A DNA stretch of 64,000 nucleotides. It comes from JAWKRB01 sp041389885 (GTDB taxonomy: Bacteria; Myxococcota_A; Polyangia; Polyangiales; Ga0077539). The translations under genes and the position numbers were made by a program. Shown here piece by piece: positions 44,857 through 53,957 of this stretch. The stretch spans positions 186,001 to 250,000 of the forward strand of contig JAWKRB010000005.1 of NCBI GenBank assembly GCA_041389885.1, in the 5' to 3' direction. The notes beneath the pieces were generated by a model, which was given only the letters and a program-made list of their open reading frames with translations, was not told the origin of the DNA and did not search any database. The first letter of the stretch is position 1; the number at the start of each line of letters is the position of its first letter.

Positions 44857-44857
44857 C

Positions 44858-46765
44858 TCAGAGCCCCGACACCCGCTCCCAGGACCACGCGCTGCGGTAT
44901 CCCCCGACGGCCTCGGCGTGCGCGAGAAAGCCCTCGTAGTACGGGTGCCGCGCGAGGGTCGCGCTGTCGCCCAGCACGCACAGGTGACGGCGCGCGCGGG
45001 TGATGGCGACGTTCATGCGCCGCAGGTCCTTCAAGAACCCGAGCTCGCCGCGCTCGTTGCTGCGCACCATCGAGAGCACCACCGCGTCCTTCTCGCGGCC
45101 CTGAAACGCGTCGATGGTGTCGACCTCGACCTCGGGGGAGAGCTCCGACTCCGCGAGGAGCGCGCGCACCCGCGCCGCCTGCGCCGAGTAGGGCGTGATC
45201 ACCGCGAGCTCCGAGGGCGAGAGCCCCGCGTCGAGGAGCCCGCGCACCACCGCCCGCGCGGCCTCGGCCTCGCCTTCGTTCAAGCGACTCTCGTCGCCCT
45301 CGTCTTGCGACTCGTCCCAGCCGCGACCCGCGGTGTCGACGAAGAGCAGCGGCGGCGCGTCGAGCTCGGTCCCCTCGGGGAGCACGTCGCGCAGCGTGCG
45401 GGACGCCGCGTCGGGGTGCGCGCGCAGGGCGCCGTCGTACATCGACCGCGAGGGCCAGGCCATGAGGTCGGCGTGCATCCGGTGCTGCACGAGCAGCGTC
45501 TCGCAGGCCTCGGGGTGCGCCTCGACCATGCGCTCAAAGAGGCTCACGCCCAGCCCCCCCGCCTGCGCCGCGCGGGAGATCACCGTGGGCGGGAGCTGCT
45601 TGTGGTCCCCCGCGAGGATCACCTTGGGCGCGCGCAGAAACGCCACCAGCGCTGTGGGTTCGGTCGCCTGCGTGGCCTCGTCGCACACCGCGAGGTCGAA
45701 GCGCTCGCCGCGCAGGTCGTCGCCCGCGGCGCCCGCGCAGGTCGCGCAGATCACCCGCGCCGACTCCATCACCGCGCGCGCCGCCTCGCGCTCCATCGCC
45801 CGCGCCTCGGAGAGCATCGCGCGGGCGCTGTGGTGGGCGTCGTGAGCCTGCGCGAAGCGGTCCGCCGAGCGCCCGCGGGCGCGCTGACGTCGGGCGTAAC
45901 CCAGGAGCTCGTAGGCCTCGTCCATGAGCTCGCGCGCGGCCTGCACCGTAGGGTGCGCGTCGAGACGTCCCTCCAGGGTGAAGCCGTGGAGCGAGGCGTC
46001 GACGCGCGCGGGGTGACCGAGGCGCAGGGGCGAGAGCCCGGCCTCGACGAGCTTGCTCGCGAGGTGGTCGACCGCGGCGTTGCTGGGCGCGAGCACCAGG
46101 GCGCGATGACCCAGGCGCAGCTCCTCGGCGAGGTACGAGACCAGGGTGGTGGTCTTGCCGGTTCCGGGCGGTCCGTGCACGAGCGCGAGCTCTTCGGCGG
46201 CGAGGCACCGGGCCACCGCGAGCTCCTGCTCGGCGTTGAGAGATCCCTTGTCGCGCAAGGAGATACGATCGAATCGGGGAGGGCGCAGGGCCTCGAGCAC
46301 CTCGCGCCGGCGCTGCCCCCTGGGGTCGTCGCGCACGGCGAGGACGTTCGCGCGGGCGCGGCTCCAGGTGACGTCGTTGGGCCGCAGGTCGACCACGAGT
46401 CGCCCCTCGCGGCACCACGGCGGCGGCGGGTGATCGAAGGCCACCGTGAGCGTGTCGCGCCGTCGCCGCAGGACCACCGCGCGGGCCGTGGCGCGCTCGG
46501 TCGCGCGTCGCGGCGAGAGGTCGACCAGGGCGCCCTCGTCGATGCGCGCGGCGAGGGGGCTGCGGTCTTCGCGGGCGAGGTCCAGCACGATGCGTCCGCC
46601 GAGGCCGTAGCGCTCGTCGACGCAGGCGAGGTCGAGGAGGGTGATCCCCCGCTCGGCGCGCTCTTCGGGCGGGAGGGTGCGGAGCAGCTCGTCGAGGCGC
46701 GCGCGCTCCTCGTCGCGCTCGGCGTCGAGCAGCGCCAGGAGCGCGTCGTAGCGGGGGTGGGCCAT
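44858..46765 (-). CDS. Upf1/IGHMBP2-like superfamily 1 helicase
   Basis: The 635-residue protein has helicase motifs in order: Q-like NAEQELAV, Walker A HGPPGTGKTTTL, Ia LVLAPSNAAVDHL, Walker B-like VCDEATQATEP, motif III LAGDHKQLPPTV, LLVQHRMH (motif IV), VDTIDAFQGREKDAVVLSMVRSN (motif V) and NVAITRARRHLCVLGD (motif VI). This is the DNA2/NAM7 group of 5'-3' nucleic-acid helicases; the N-terminal 170 residues form an OB-like 1B region. It works on RNA or DNA in the cytoplasm. It is divergent from the small coiled-coil gene. Confidence 0.94.
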   Translation of the reverse strand: MAHPRYDALLALLDAERDEERARLDELLRTLPPEERAERGITLLDLACVDERYGLGGRIVLDLAREDRSPLAARIDEGALVDLSPRRATERATARAVVLRRRRDTLTVAFDHPPPPWCREGRLVVDLRPNDVTWSRARANVLAVRDDPRGQRRREVLEALRPPRFDRISLRDKGSLNAEQELAVARCLAAEELALVHGPPGTGKTTTLVSYLAEELRLGHRALVLAPSNAAVDHLASKLVEAGLSPLRLGHPARVDASLHGFTLEGRLDAHPTVQAARELMDEAYELLGYARRQRARGRSADRFAQAHDAHHSARAMLSEARAMEREAARAVMESARVICATCAGAAGDDLRGERFDLAVCDEATQATEPTALVAFLRAPKVILAGDHKQLPPTVISRAAQAGGLGVSLFERMVEAHPEACETLLVQHRMHADLMAWPSRSMYDGALRAHPDAASRTLRDVLPEGTELDAPPLLFVDTAGRGWDESQDEGDESRLNEGEAEAARAVVRGLLDAGLSPSELAVITPYSAQAARVRALLAESELSPEVEVDTIDAFQGREKDAVVLSMVRSNERGELGFLKDLRRMNVAITRARRHLCVLGDSATLARHPYYEGFLAHAEAVGGYRSAWSWERVSGL

Positions 46766-46859
46766 GGCGCCCGTTCTCTACCACCCGCCGGGTTTTCGCC
46801 GTAGGCGCACCCGCGGAGGTACAACGGCCCGCCGCGCGTCGCGGCACGAGGAGACCGCC

Positions 46860-47129
46860 GTGACCGCCGCCACCAAGAAGCCCGCCGCCACCCCCGCCGC
46901 CGTCGAGAAGCTCACCGCGCGCATCGCGAAGGCCGACAAGGCTCGCAAAGAGGCCAAGAAGCAGGTCGCCGCGCTCACGAAGCTCAAGGCCCGGCTCCAG
47001 CGGCAGCTCAAGGCGCTCACAGCGGGGCTCAAGCTCCTCGCGGGGCGCGAGCGGGACTGCGAGAAGGAGGTCGCGGCGCTGAAGAAGGAGCGCGATCGGG
47101 TGAAGGCGGCGGTGAAGGCGAAGCGCTGA
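46860..47129 (+). CDS. small Lys/Ala-rich coiled-coil protein
   Basis: The 89-residue protein starts at GTG 46860 after GAGGAG. It is almost entirely Lys, Ala, Leu, Arg and Glu with heptad spacing (KLTARIAKADKARKEAKKQV, LQRQLKALTAGLKLL, ECKEVAAL-type segments), indicating a coiled coil. The basic Ala/Pro/Lys N-terminus (TAATKKPAATPAAV) resembles histone-like tails. It might bind DNA, which is only inference. It converges on pilA with three bases between stops. Confidence 0.65.
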   Translation: MTAATKKPAATPAAVEKLTARIAKADKARKEAKKQVAALTKLKARLQRQLKALTAGLKLLAGRERDCEKEVAALKKERDRVKAAVKAKR

Positions 47130-47132
47130 GCC

Positions 47133-47633
47133 CTACTCGAGCTCGTCGGTGATCAGCAGGGCAGAGGCCTGGACCTCGCCCAGCACCACGGTGCCCGTGC
47201 GGGCGAAGGACGACCGCGAGCTGTCGCCGTCGAGGTCGCCCTCGGCCAGCGCGGTGAAGCCCTGCGTGTCGGCCGTGGCGCTGTATTGGTAGTAGTGCGG
47301 CGTGTTGAGGGTGAAGCCGATCTCGCGCCAGCCCGCGGCGTTCCAGGAGGTGCTGTTGACGGCGTACTTGCCGCTCGACGGCGCGGCGGCGGGGTTGGCC
47401 GACGCGGCGATGAAGCTCGCCACCGGGAGGTTCACCGAGGCGTTGTGGAAGTAGGTCAGCTCCCCCTGGTAGATCTTCGAGAGGTTGCCGGTCGCCTCGG
47501 AGGTCTTCGAGCGCTTCACGTAACGGGTGAAGGCCGGGATCGCGACCGCCGCGAGGATCCCCAGGATCACGACCACGATCATCAGCTCGACGAGGGTGAA
47601 ACCGGCCTTCCAAGACGTCATCGCGCGCTTCAT
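47133..47633 (-). CDS. pilA: type IV pilin (PilA)
   Basis: The 166-residue prepilin has a short leader (MKRAMTSWKAG) cleaved by PilD before Phe, giving FTLVELMIVVVILGILAAV with the obligatory Glu5, followed by AIPAFTRYVKRSKTSEA. The C-terminal globular domain has about 110 residues and lacks the usual terminal disulfide pair. It is the major pilus subunit for gliding (twitching) motility, or a pilin-like pseudopilin. AGGAG precedes the ATG. No other pil genes are adjacent, as is often so in distant relatives of Myxococcus. Confidence 0.93.
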   Translation of the reverse strand: MKRAMTSWKAGFTLVELMIVVVILGILAAVAIPAFTRYVKRSKTSEATGNLSKIYQGELTYFHNASVNLPVASFIAASANPAAAPSSGKYAVNSTSWNAAGWREIGFTLNTPHYYQYSATADTQGFTALAEGDLDGDSSRSSFARTGTVVLGEVQASALLITDELE

Positions 47634-47659
47634 GGAAAATACTCCTGCGGGTGTCGACG

Positions 47660-47692
47660 CACTCTGCCCGCAGACCGCGGTGATCTGTCAAG
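47660..47692 (-). promoter_or_regulatory. possible -35/-10 promoter of pilA
   Basis: On the minus strand TTGACA (47691-47686) is a perfect -35 box. A GC-rich GGCAGA follows after 17 bases as a poor -10. No sigma-54 site with correct GG-N10-GC spacing was found, although Myxococcus pilA uses one. Confidence 0.25.
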
Positions 47693-48009
47693 GAGGGATG
47701 TAGGACAACGATCCCCTCGCCCTTCGGCGGCGGCGCGGGTCGAGCCGGCTACCCTCGGCGTCGGCCCCCTCCCTCCAAGGCCTGCGTCGAGGGAGGCAGG
47801 CTGCGGAGCGAGCGGTAGACCCCCCTGAGGGGACTCGGCAAACGACGCCATCTGCTTGTCGTGTGATGAGAGGTCTGACGATTCTGAGCGCCCTCGCGGC
47901 GGGCGCGAGGGGCGTGAGAATTGTGCGCGCAACCCGTGCGCTTGTTCAACGGACAAGTTTCTCGACGACGGCGCTTGCTTGCCGTCGTGGATATGGGACA
48001 AGGCTCTCC
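47693..48009. other. divergent intergenic region between pilA and the MYXO-CTERM-like gene
   Basis: This 317-bp stretch holds a perfect-looking short inverted repeat around ctccctccaagg..gagggag (about 47770-47795), which could be a hairpin or operator. Frames running through it, such as from 47863, lack a ribosome site and look like shadows. Confidence 0.35.
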
Positions 48010-48471
48010 GTGATTCATTCCACAACGCGTTCGGGGTTCGCGGTGAGGGGCGCGGTCCGCGTGCTGCTCGTGTCGTGTGTGGTGGGGCTCGCGCAGCTCT
48101 CGGCGGGCGGCGCCGCGCGCGCCGATGTCACGCCGCCCGAGGTCGAGGCGTGCAGCGGGCGCTCGGTCGGGGCGAGCTGCATGGTCCCTGGAGGCGCGAG
48201 CGGCACCTGTCAGAGCGGCACCTGCACGCGCATCGATTATGCGGGCTGGAACCGCGACGCCAGCGCCGCGCCCCCCACGATGGAGTACCCCTGCGTGCGC
48301 TGCGTCTCCGGGGCCGCCGTCGACGGCGGGAGCGCCGTCGCCTCGGGCGACGAGGGCGGCTGCGCGGTGCAGCCGGGCGGCGTGGCGCGGGCGGCGGGCC
48401 CCTGGCTCATCGCGGCCCTCCCCTTCGCGCTGCTCTTCGCGCGCCGCCGCAAGGCGCCGTCCGCGCGGTGA
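48010..48471 (+). CDS. exported protein with MYXO-CTERM-like sorting tail
   Basis: From GTG 48010 (48043 is an alternative) the product is 153 residues. It has a signal peptide (VRVLLVSCVVGLAQLSAGGAARA) and a small Cys-rich domain (CSGRSVGASC, CQSGTC). It ends with GCAV, a hydrophobic helix (GPWLIAALPFALLFA) and RRRK. That tail, Cys then helix then Arg cluster, is the layout of MYXO-CTERM sorting signals, which anchor proteins to the myxobacterial surface. Its stop overlaps the GTG of the next membrane protein (GTGA). Confidence 0.7.
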   Translation: MIHSTTRSGFAVRGAVRVLLVSCVVGLAQLSAGGAARADVTPPEVEACSGRSVGASCMVPGGASGTCQSGTCTRIDYAGWNRDASAAPPTMEYPCVRCVSGAAVDGGSAVASGDEGGCAVQPGGVARAAGPWLIAALPFALLFARRRKAPSAR

Positions 48472-49493
48472 TCGGCCCCGCGGTCGAGCGGGCCCTCGGC
48501 CCCGTCGACCTGCTGCGTCGAGACGTGCTGCGCGTGCTCGGCCGCCCCCTCGCGCCCCTCTGGGCGGACCGCGGGCTGAGGGTCACCCTCCTCGGGCTCG
48601 TCAGCGTCTCGCTGGCCCTCGGCCTCGCGGCGCGCCTCCCGCTCTGGACCCTCGCGGTCGCGCCTCTGCTCCTGGGTGTTCCTCACCTCGTGGGCGACGC
48701 GAGGTACCTCGTCGCGCGGCAGGGGCTGCTCCCTCGCCGGCGCGTGCTGCTGGCCGCGCTGCTCCCCGTCGCCGCGGCGACGCTCCTGGGTCGCCTCGAC
48801 GTGTCCTTCGCCGCCCTCATCGCCCTGGCGCTGGTGGCCCAGGCGCCGTGGTCCCGACGCGCGGCGGTGATGGTCGCGGGCGCAGGGGCGGCGGCGCTCG
48901 CGTTCACCTACGCGGGCGTCTTCGGGAGGGCCTTCGCGCACGGCCACAACCTCGTCGCCCTCGGGCTCTGGGCGTACTGGGCGCGGGGGCTCGGGCGGGG
49001 CCGATGGCTCGTGCTCGCCCTCGTCGCGGCAGGGGTCGCGGCGCTCCTCGGCGGCGCCCTCGATGGTCCCTTGTTCCGCGACCTGCGGGCGCCCGCGCGG
49101 GGGCTCGACGCGCACGCCCTGGTCGAGAGCCTCGCGCTGGTCTCGCCCTGGAGCGATCCCCTCGGGGCCCTGCGGCAGACGGCGGTCTTCGCGTTCTTGC
49201 AGGGCGTTCACTACGCGGTCTGGCTCCGGCTCCTCCCCGAAGAAGACCGCGCCCGCGCCGCGCCGCGCCCCTTCGCGTCGAGCTGGCGCGCGCTCGTCGA
49301 CGACCTCGGCGCGCCCTTCGCGCTGGGCGCCGCGGCGCTCTCGGTCGCCTTCGCCCTCGCGGCCTTCGCGGCGCTCGCGAGCGCGCGGGACGCGTACCTC
49401 CGCCTCGCCCTCGGTCACGGCACCCTCGAGCTCGCCGTCGTCGCCCTCGCGTGGATGGAGCGCGCGCCCCTGCGCCGCGCGTCGTCGCCGTGA
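48468..49493 (+). CDS. multi-pass membrane protein (341 aa), unknown family
   Basis: It has eight or nine hydrophobic helices. Conserved-looking polar positions sit in helices: GVPHLVGDARYLVARQ, AFAHGHNLVALGLWAYW, FLQGVHYAVWLRLLPEED and LALGHGTLELAVVALAW. The several intramembrane His and Asp residues suggest metal or quinone chemistry rather than simple transport. The GTG start overlaps the MYXO-CTERM-like gene, and the stop overlaps the GTG of the next small membrane gene, giving a three-gene translationally coupled unit. I know no named function. Confidence 0.72.
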   Translation: MIGPAVERALGPVDLLRRDVLRVLGRPLAPLWADRGLRVTLLGLVSVSLALGLAARLPLWTLAVAPLLLGVPHLVGDARYLVARQGLLPRRRVLLAALLPVAAATLLGRLDVSFAALIALALVAQAPWSRRAAVMVAGAGAAALAFTYAGVFGRAFAHGHNLVALGLWAYWARGLGRGRWLVLALVAAGVAALLGGALDGPLFRDLRAPARGLDAHALVESLALVSPWSDPLGALRQTAVFAFLQGVHYAVWLRLLPEEDRARAAPRPFASSWRALVDDLGAPFALGAAALSVAFALAAFAALASARDAYLRLALGHGTLELAVVALAWMERAPLRRASSP

Positions 49494-49837
49494 GCGACCT
49501 GTGGCTCTGGTACGCCTGGCGCTGGCTGATCGCCTTCGCCTTCACCGAGGCGACCGAGGCGCCGGTGTACGTGCGGCTGCTGGGCGTGAGCTGGCCCCGC
49601 GCCCTCGCGGCGTCGGCGATCACGCACCCGGTGGTGTGGTGGGTCCTCGCGAACCCGCGAGGGCCTGTCCCGCCCGCGTGGCGCTTCGTGATCGCGGAGG
49701 GCTTCGCGGTGCTCGTCGAGGCGTGGTGGTTCTCGAGAGACACCTCCTGGCGCCGCGCCCTCGCGGCGTCGGCGCTGGCGAACGCGACGAGCGTGGGGCT
49801 CGGCCTCGCGTCGCGCGCGCTCTTCGGGCTGCCCTGA
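49490..49837 (+). CDS. small membrane protein (115 aa)
   Basis: It starts at GTG 49490, overlapping the upstream stop (GTGA). It has four hydrophobic stretches (LWLWYAWRWLIAFAF, ALAASAITHPVVWWVLANP, FVIAEGFAVLVEAWWF, ALAASALANATSVGLGLASR) with Glu and His within them. The helices look like two related halves (WPRALAASAITHP, WRRALAASALANA). It is the third gene of the unit begun by the MYXO-CTERM-like protein; function unknown. Confidence 0.7.
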   Translation: MSDLWLWYAWRWLIAFAFTEATEAPVYVRLLGVSWPRALAASAITHPVVWWVLANPRGPVPPAWRFVIAEGFAVLVEAWWFSRDTSWRRALAASALANATSVGLGLASRALFGLP

Positions 49838-49904
49838 GCTCGCCGCCGATCGCCGCCTCGAAGCGCGCTGGACGAGGCACCGCCGAGCCGACCACGATAC
49901 CCCG

Positions 49905-51202
49905 ATGCCCGTGACGCCCACGCACACCGCGAAGCTCTCTCTCGACACCGACCTCGCCCTCGCCTGGGGGGAGCGGCTCCTCGTCTCGACCTCGGCGGGC
50001 GACCTCACCCACGTCTACGACCTGCGCGACTGGCCCCTCACGCCCGCGGTGATCCCTGGCCTCTTCGTGTCGAGCGCGGCTCGCACCCGCGGCGGCCGGG
50101 TGTTCGCCGTCGCGCGGCACCACCACGCCAACCCCTACAGGCTCTACGAGCTCGACCTCGACGCGCGCGCCGCGAAGCCCTGCCGCGTCGACGCGCCGTG
50201 GACCGGGCTCACGTCAGTCTTCGCCGTCGGAGACCGGGTGATGCTGGTGCCGGGCGGCGACGTTCGCGACCCCGCGAGGCGCCCCGCGTGGTGGCGCGAG
50301 GACGGGTCGGTGACGCCCCTCGAGCTCCCGTCGCCCGAGGCGCGCCCGGTGATCGAGTGGGAGGGCGCGCGCTACGGGTGGCCCGCGCCGGTGGACCGGG
50401 TCGACGTGATCCCGCTGCCCGACGACGAGGCGCTGGTGATCTGGCTGGAGCGGCTCTATCGCGCCGACGCCGCGGGCGTCACCGCCCTGCCGCTGGAGGG
50501 GCTCTTCGCCGCGTGGGAGCCCCTGCGAGAGGGGCGACACTGCGGCCTCGACGCGAAGGGCCGCGCGCTCGCCGTGGTGCACGACCACTTCGTCGCCCTC
50601 GACCGCGACGGTCAGTGCGCCGACGACGCCTGGGGCAGCCAGCCCGTGCGCTCGGCCTCGCCGGGCCCCGACGGGACCTGGTTTCTCGTGTGCGGCGAGA
50701 CCCTCCAGTGGCTCTCTCCCGCCACGCGCGAGGCCGTCGAGGTCAACCTCCGCCCCATGCGCCTCGCGCGCTCCATGCCGCTGCACGGGACCAAGGCAAT
50801 GTGGGCGCCCACGCGCGACGCGGTGGTCGTGCTGCACAGCCACGACGCGCACGCGTACGACCTCGCGGCGCTGCGGCGCGAGAAGCGCGTGCCCTACGAC
50901 AAGATCGGGCGGCGCCTCGCGTCGTCATGGCTGAACCAGTGGAACCGCAAGCTCAAGCCCTACGCCGACGCCGCGCCCATCGACCTCGACGCGCTGTCAC
51001 CGAACGCGCGCGGCGGGCTCGTGCGGCACCCGGTGTTTCTCACCGGCGTCGCAGCACGAGCGAGACGCGGCAGGCGGGCGTCACGACCCTGGTGGCGACG
51101 GTGCTCTTTCAGCGCGGCCCGCGGCAGTTCGTCTTCGCGGGCGACCGGTGGACCCAGCGCGGGCGCTGGTCTGAGCGCGCTCGCCGCCCCCGTCGGGCTT
51201 GA
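49905..51202 (+). CDS. hypothetical protein, probably beta-propeller-like, with a terminal frameshift
   Basis: The main frame encodes about 380 residues of beta-rich sequence with regularly spaced short strands (LLVSTSAGDLTHVYDL, MLVPGGDVRDPARRPAWW, WFLVCGETLQWLSP, VVVLHSHDAHAYDLAAL). This suggests a repeat propeller without classical WD motifs. Near 51050 the coding pattern shifts frame and continues as RQAGVTTLVATVLFQRGPRQ to a stop at 51202. No signal peptide. A single-base error would explain the shift. No family recognised. Confidence 0.55.
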
Positions 51203-51282
51203 CAGCCTCTCGGCGCGGGAACTCTCATCGCCGCGCCGCCGAGCGCCTCCCGCGCCGCGCGCGCCCCGAGAGAGACGGTCCC

Positions 51283-52486
51283 TTGGTCCATGTGATTGGC
51301 GTCTGGCAGAGCGATTTCGCGCGGCATCTCTCCCGCGACGGGGGCACCCTCGTCGACCTCACCCGCGAGGCCGTCGAGGGCTGCCTCGGCGACGCGGAGC
51401 TCGATGTCGCGCGCGTGGGCGTGGTGCACGTGGGCAACGCCTTCGGCGAGCTCTTCGCGTCGCAGGCCCAACTCGGCGCCATGCCCGCGACGGCGGTCGA
51501 GGGCCTCTGGGGCGTCCCCGCGACGCGCCACGAAGCCGCCTGCGCGTCGGGGAGCGCCGCGGTGCTCGCGGCCATGGCCGACCTCGAGTCGGGTCGCTAC
51601 GACTGCGCCCTGGTGCTGGGCGTCGAGCAGGAGCGCAACGTGCCTGGCGAGGTCGCCGCGCAGCACCTGGGCACCGCCGCGCTGCACGGGCGAGACGCCC
51701 AGGGCGCGCGCTACCCGTGGCCGGCGATGTTCTCGCAGGTGGCCGAGGCCTACGAGTCCCGCGGCGGCCTCGAGGCGAGGCACCTGCGCAAGATCGCGCA
51801 GAAGAACCTCGCCAACGGGCGGCGCAACCCCCTCGCGCAGACGCGCCGCTGGAGCTACTCCCACGACGCCTTCGACGACGCGCAGAACCCCGTGGTCGAA
51901 GGGCGAATTCGCCGGCACGACTGCGCGCAGGTCACCGACGGCGCCGCGGCGCTGATCCTCGCGTCGCCTCGCCTCGCGCGGGAGCTCGACCGCGCGGGCG
52001 CGCCGCGCATCGCGGGATGGGGGCACGCCACCGCGGGGCTCTCCCTCGACGAGAAGCTGCGCCGCGCGGCGCCCGACGGGCTGCTGTTCCCGCACGTGCG
52101 CAAGGCCTTCGACGACGCCTGCCGCCGCGCGAAGATCTCGGGCGCGCGGGACCTCGACGCCCTCGAGCTCCACGACTGCTTCACGGTCACCGAGTACGCC
52201 CTCCTCGACCACCTCGGCCTCGCGGCGCCGGGCGCCCTCGGCGCGCTCATCGACCGCGACGAGTTCGCCTTCGAGGGACCGCTCCCGGTGAACCCCAGCG
52301 GCGGCCTCATCGGCGGCGGGCACCCCGTGGCGCCACGGGCGTGCGCATGGCGGTCGACGCCGCGAAGCAGCTTACGGCCGCGCCGGGCACACGCAGGTGA
52401 AGGGCGCGCGGCGCGTGGCCACGCTCAACGTCGGCGGGAGCTTCACCACCGTCATCAGCTTCATCCTCGCCACGGAGACCGCATGA
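51283..52486 (+). CDS. SCP-x type thiolase, two apparent one-base deletions
   Basis: The N-terminal frame starts at TTG 51283 (HVIGVWQSDFARHL). It has the nucleophile Cys in HEAACASGSAAVLAA and later LELHDCFTVTEYALL. Near 52333 the frame breaks in GGHPVA. Adding one G gives the canonical GGHPVGATG with the catalytic His. Adding one more near 52385 gives QLTGRAGHTQV and the C-terminus NVGGSFTTVISFILATE. This is the acetyl-CoA C-acyltransferase family related to sterol carrier protein-x thiolases. It overlaps the carotenoid oxygenase start by four bases (ATGA). Confidence 0.85.
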
Positions 52487-53957
52487 ACGCACGCATCGCG
52501 GGCCGCTTCGAGCACGCCCTCCCGCCCGACGACGACCACCCCTACCGCACCGGCGCGTGGACCCCGAACACCGTCGAGTACGACATCGACGCGTTGGAGC
52601 TCGTGCACGGCGCGGTGCCCCCGAGACCTCGCCGGGGTGTACCTGCGCAACACCGAGAACCCGCTGCTGCCTCCTCCATCGGCCATCACCCCTTCGACGG
52701 CGACGGGATGCTCCACGCGGTGCACTTTCACGACTACCGCGCGAGCTACCGCAACCGCATGGTGGCACGAAGGGACTCGCCGCGGAGCTCGAGGCGGGGC
52801 GCCCGCTGTGGGCCGGGATCATCGAGCCGCCCGAGTCGTCGGAGCGCGAGGGCTGGGGCGCGCGCACGCGCATGAAGGACGCGTCGAGCACCGACGTGGT
52901 GGTGCACGCGGGCAAGGCGATCACGACGTTCTACCAGTGCGGCGAGGCCTACCAGCACGACCCGATCACCCTCGAAGACCTGGGCCCGGCGACCTGGGGC
53001 GGGCGCTTTCCGAGCTGGGGAATCTCCGCGCACCCGAAGGTCGACGAGCGCACTGGCGAGCTGCTGTGGTTCGCGTACTCGAAGGAGGCGCCCTACCTCC
53101 GCTACGGCGTGCTCGACGCGCGGGGAGAGCCCGTGCACGAGACCGAGGTTCCCTTGCCGGGGCCGAGGCTCCCGCACGACATGGCCTTCACCGAGCGCTT
53201 CGCGATCTTCAACGACCTCCCGGTGTTCTGGGACCCCGCGCTCCTCGAGCGGGGGATCCACCGCCCGCGCTTCTACAAGGACACGCCGTCGCGCTTCGGC
53301 CTGCTCCCCCGCCGCGCCCACGGCTCGGAGACGCGGTGGTTCGAGGCCGAGCCGACCTACGTGCTCCACTGGATCAACGCGTACGAAGACGGCGACGAGG
53401 TGGTGCTCGACGGGTACTTCCAGCGCGACCCTTTGCCCAAGGCCACGCCCGACGACGGTCCCTGGGGGCCGCTCATGCGGCAGGTCGACGTGGCGGCGCT
53501 GGGCTGCGAGCCGCACCGCTGGCGCTTCGATCTCCGCACGGGAAAGACCCGCGAAGAGACGCTGCCGGGAGGCGTCAGCGAGTTTCCGATGATCCACGGG
53601 CGCTTCGGCGGCGTGCGCCACCGGTACACCTGGGCGATGACCACGAAGCCGGGGTGGTTCCTCTTCGACGGACTCGTGCGCATCGACCTTGAAACAGGCG
53701 AGACGCAGCGCTTTCAGTACCCCGACGGGGTCTACGCGAGCGAGTCGCCGATGTGCCCTCGCGAGGGCTCGACCCGCGAAGACGACGGCTACGTCGTGAC
53801 GATCGTGAGCGACGTGAAGCGTGACCGCTCCGAGGTGCACATCTTCGACGCCGCCCACATCGACGCCGGGCCCGTCGCGGCCCTCGCGCTGCCGCACCGC
53901 GTGTGCGCGGGGACCCACTCGTTCTGGGCCCCCGCGTCGATGCTCGGCGCGCCGTGA
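52483..53957 (+). CDS. carotenoid/lignostilbene cleavage dioxygenase, three apparent indels near the N-terminus
   Basis: The product (about 490 residues) matches the RPE65/carotenoid oxygenase family. It has LAGVYLRNTENPLL, HHPFDGDGML and the four iron-binding His contexts SAHPKVD, LPHDMAFTE, VLHWINAYEDGDE and AGTHSFWAP. It cleaves a conjugated C=C bond of a carotenoid, apocarotenoid or stilbene with O2. Frame changes near 52621, 52672 and 52763 interrupt conserved sequence (one extra C at 52621 restores AVPRDLAG), so errors are likely. It lies between two thiolase genes with four-base overlaps at both ends. Confidence 0.85.

Noticed and set aside
47693..47860. A sigma-54 promoter upstream of pilA
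   Set aside because: The best candidate (TGGC..TTGC on the minus strand) has eight bases between GG and GC where ten are required.
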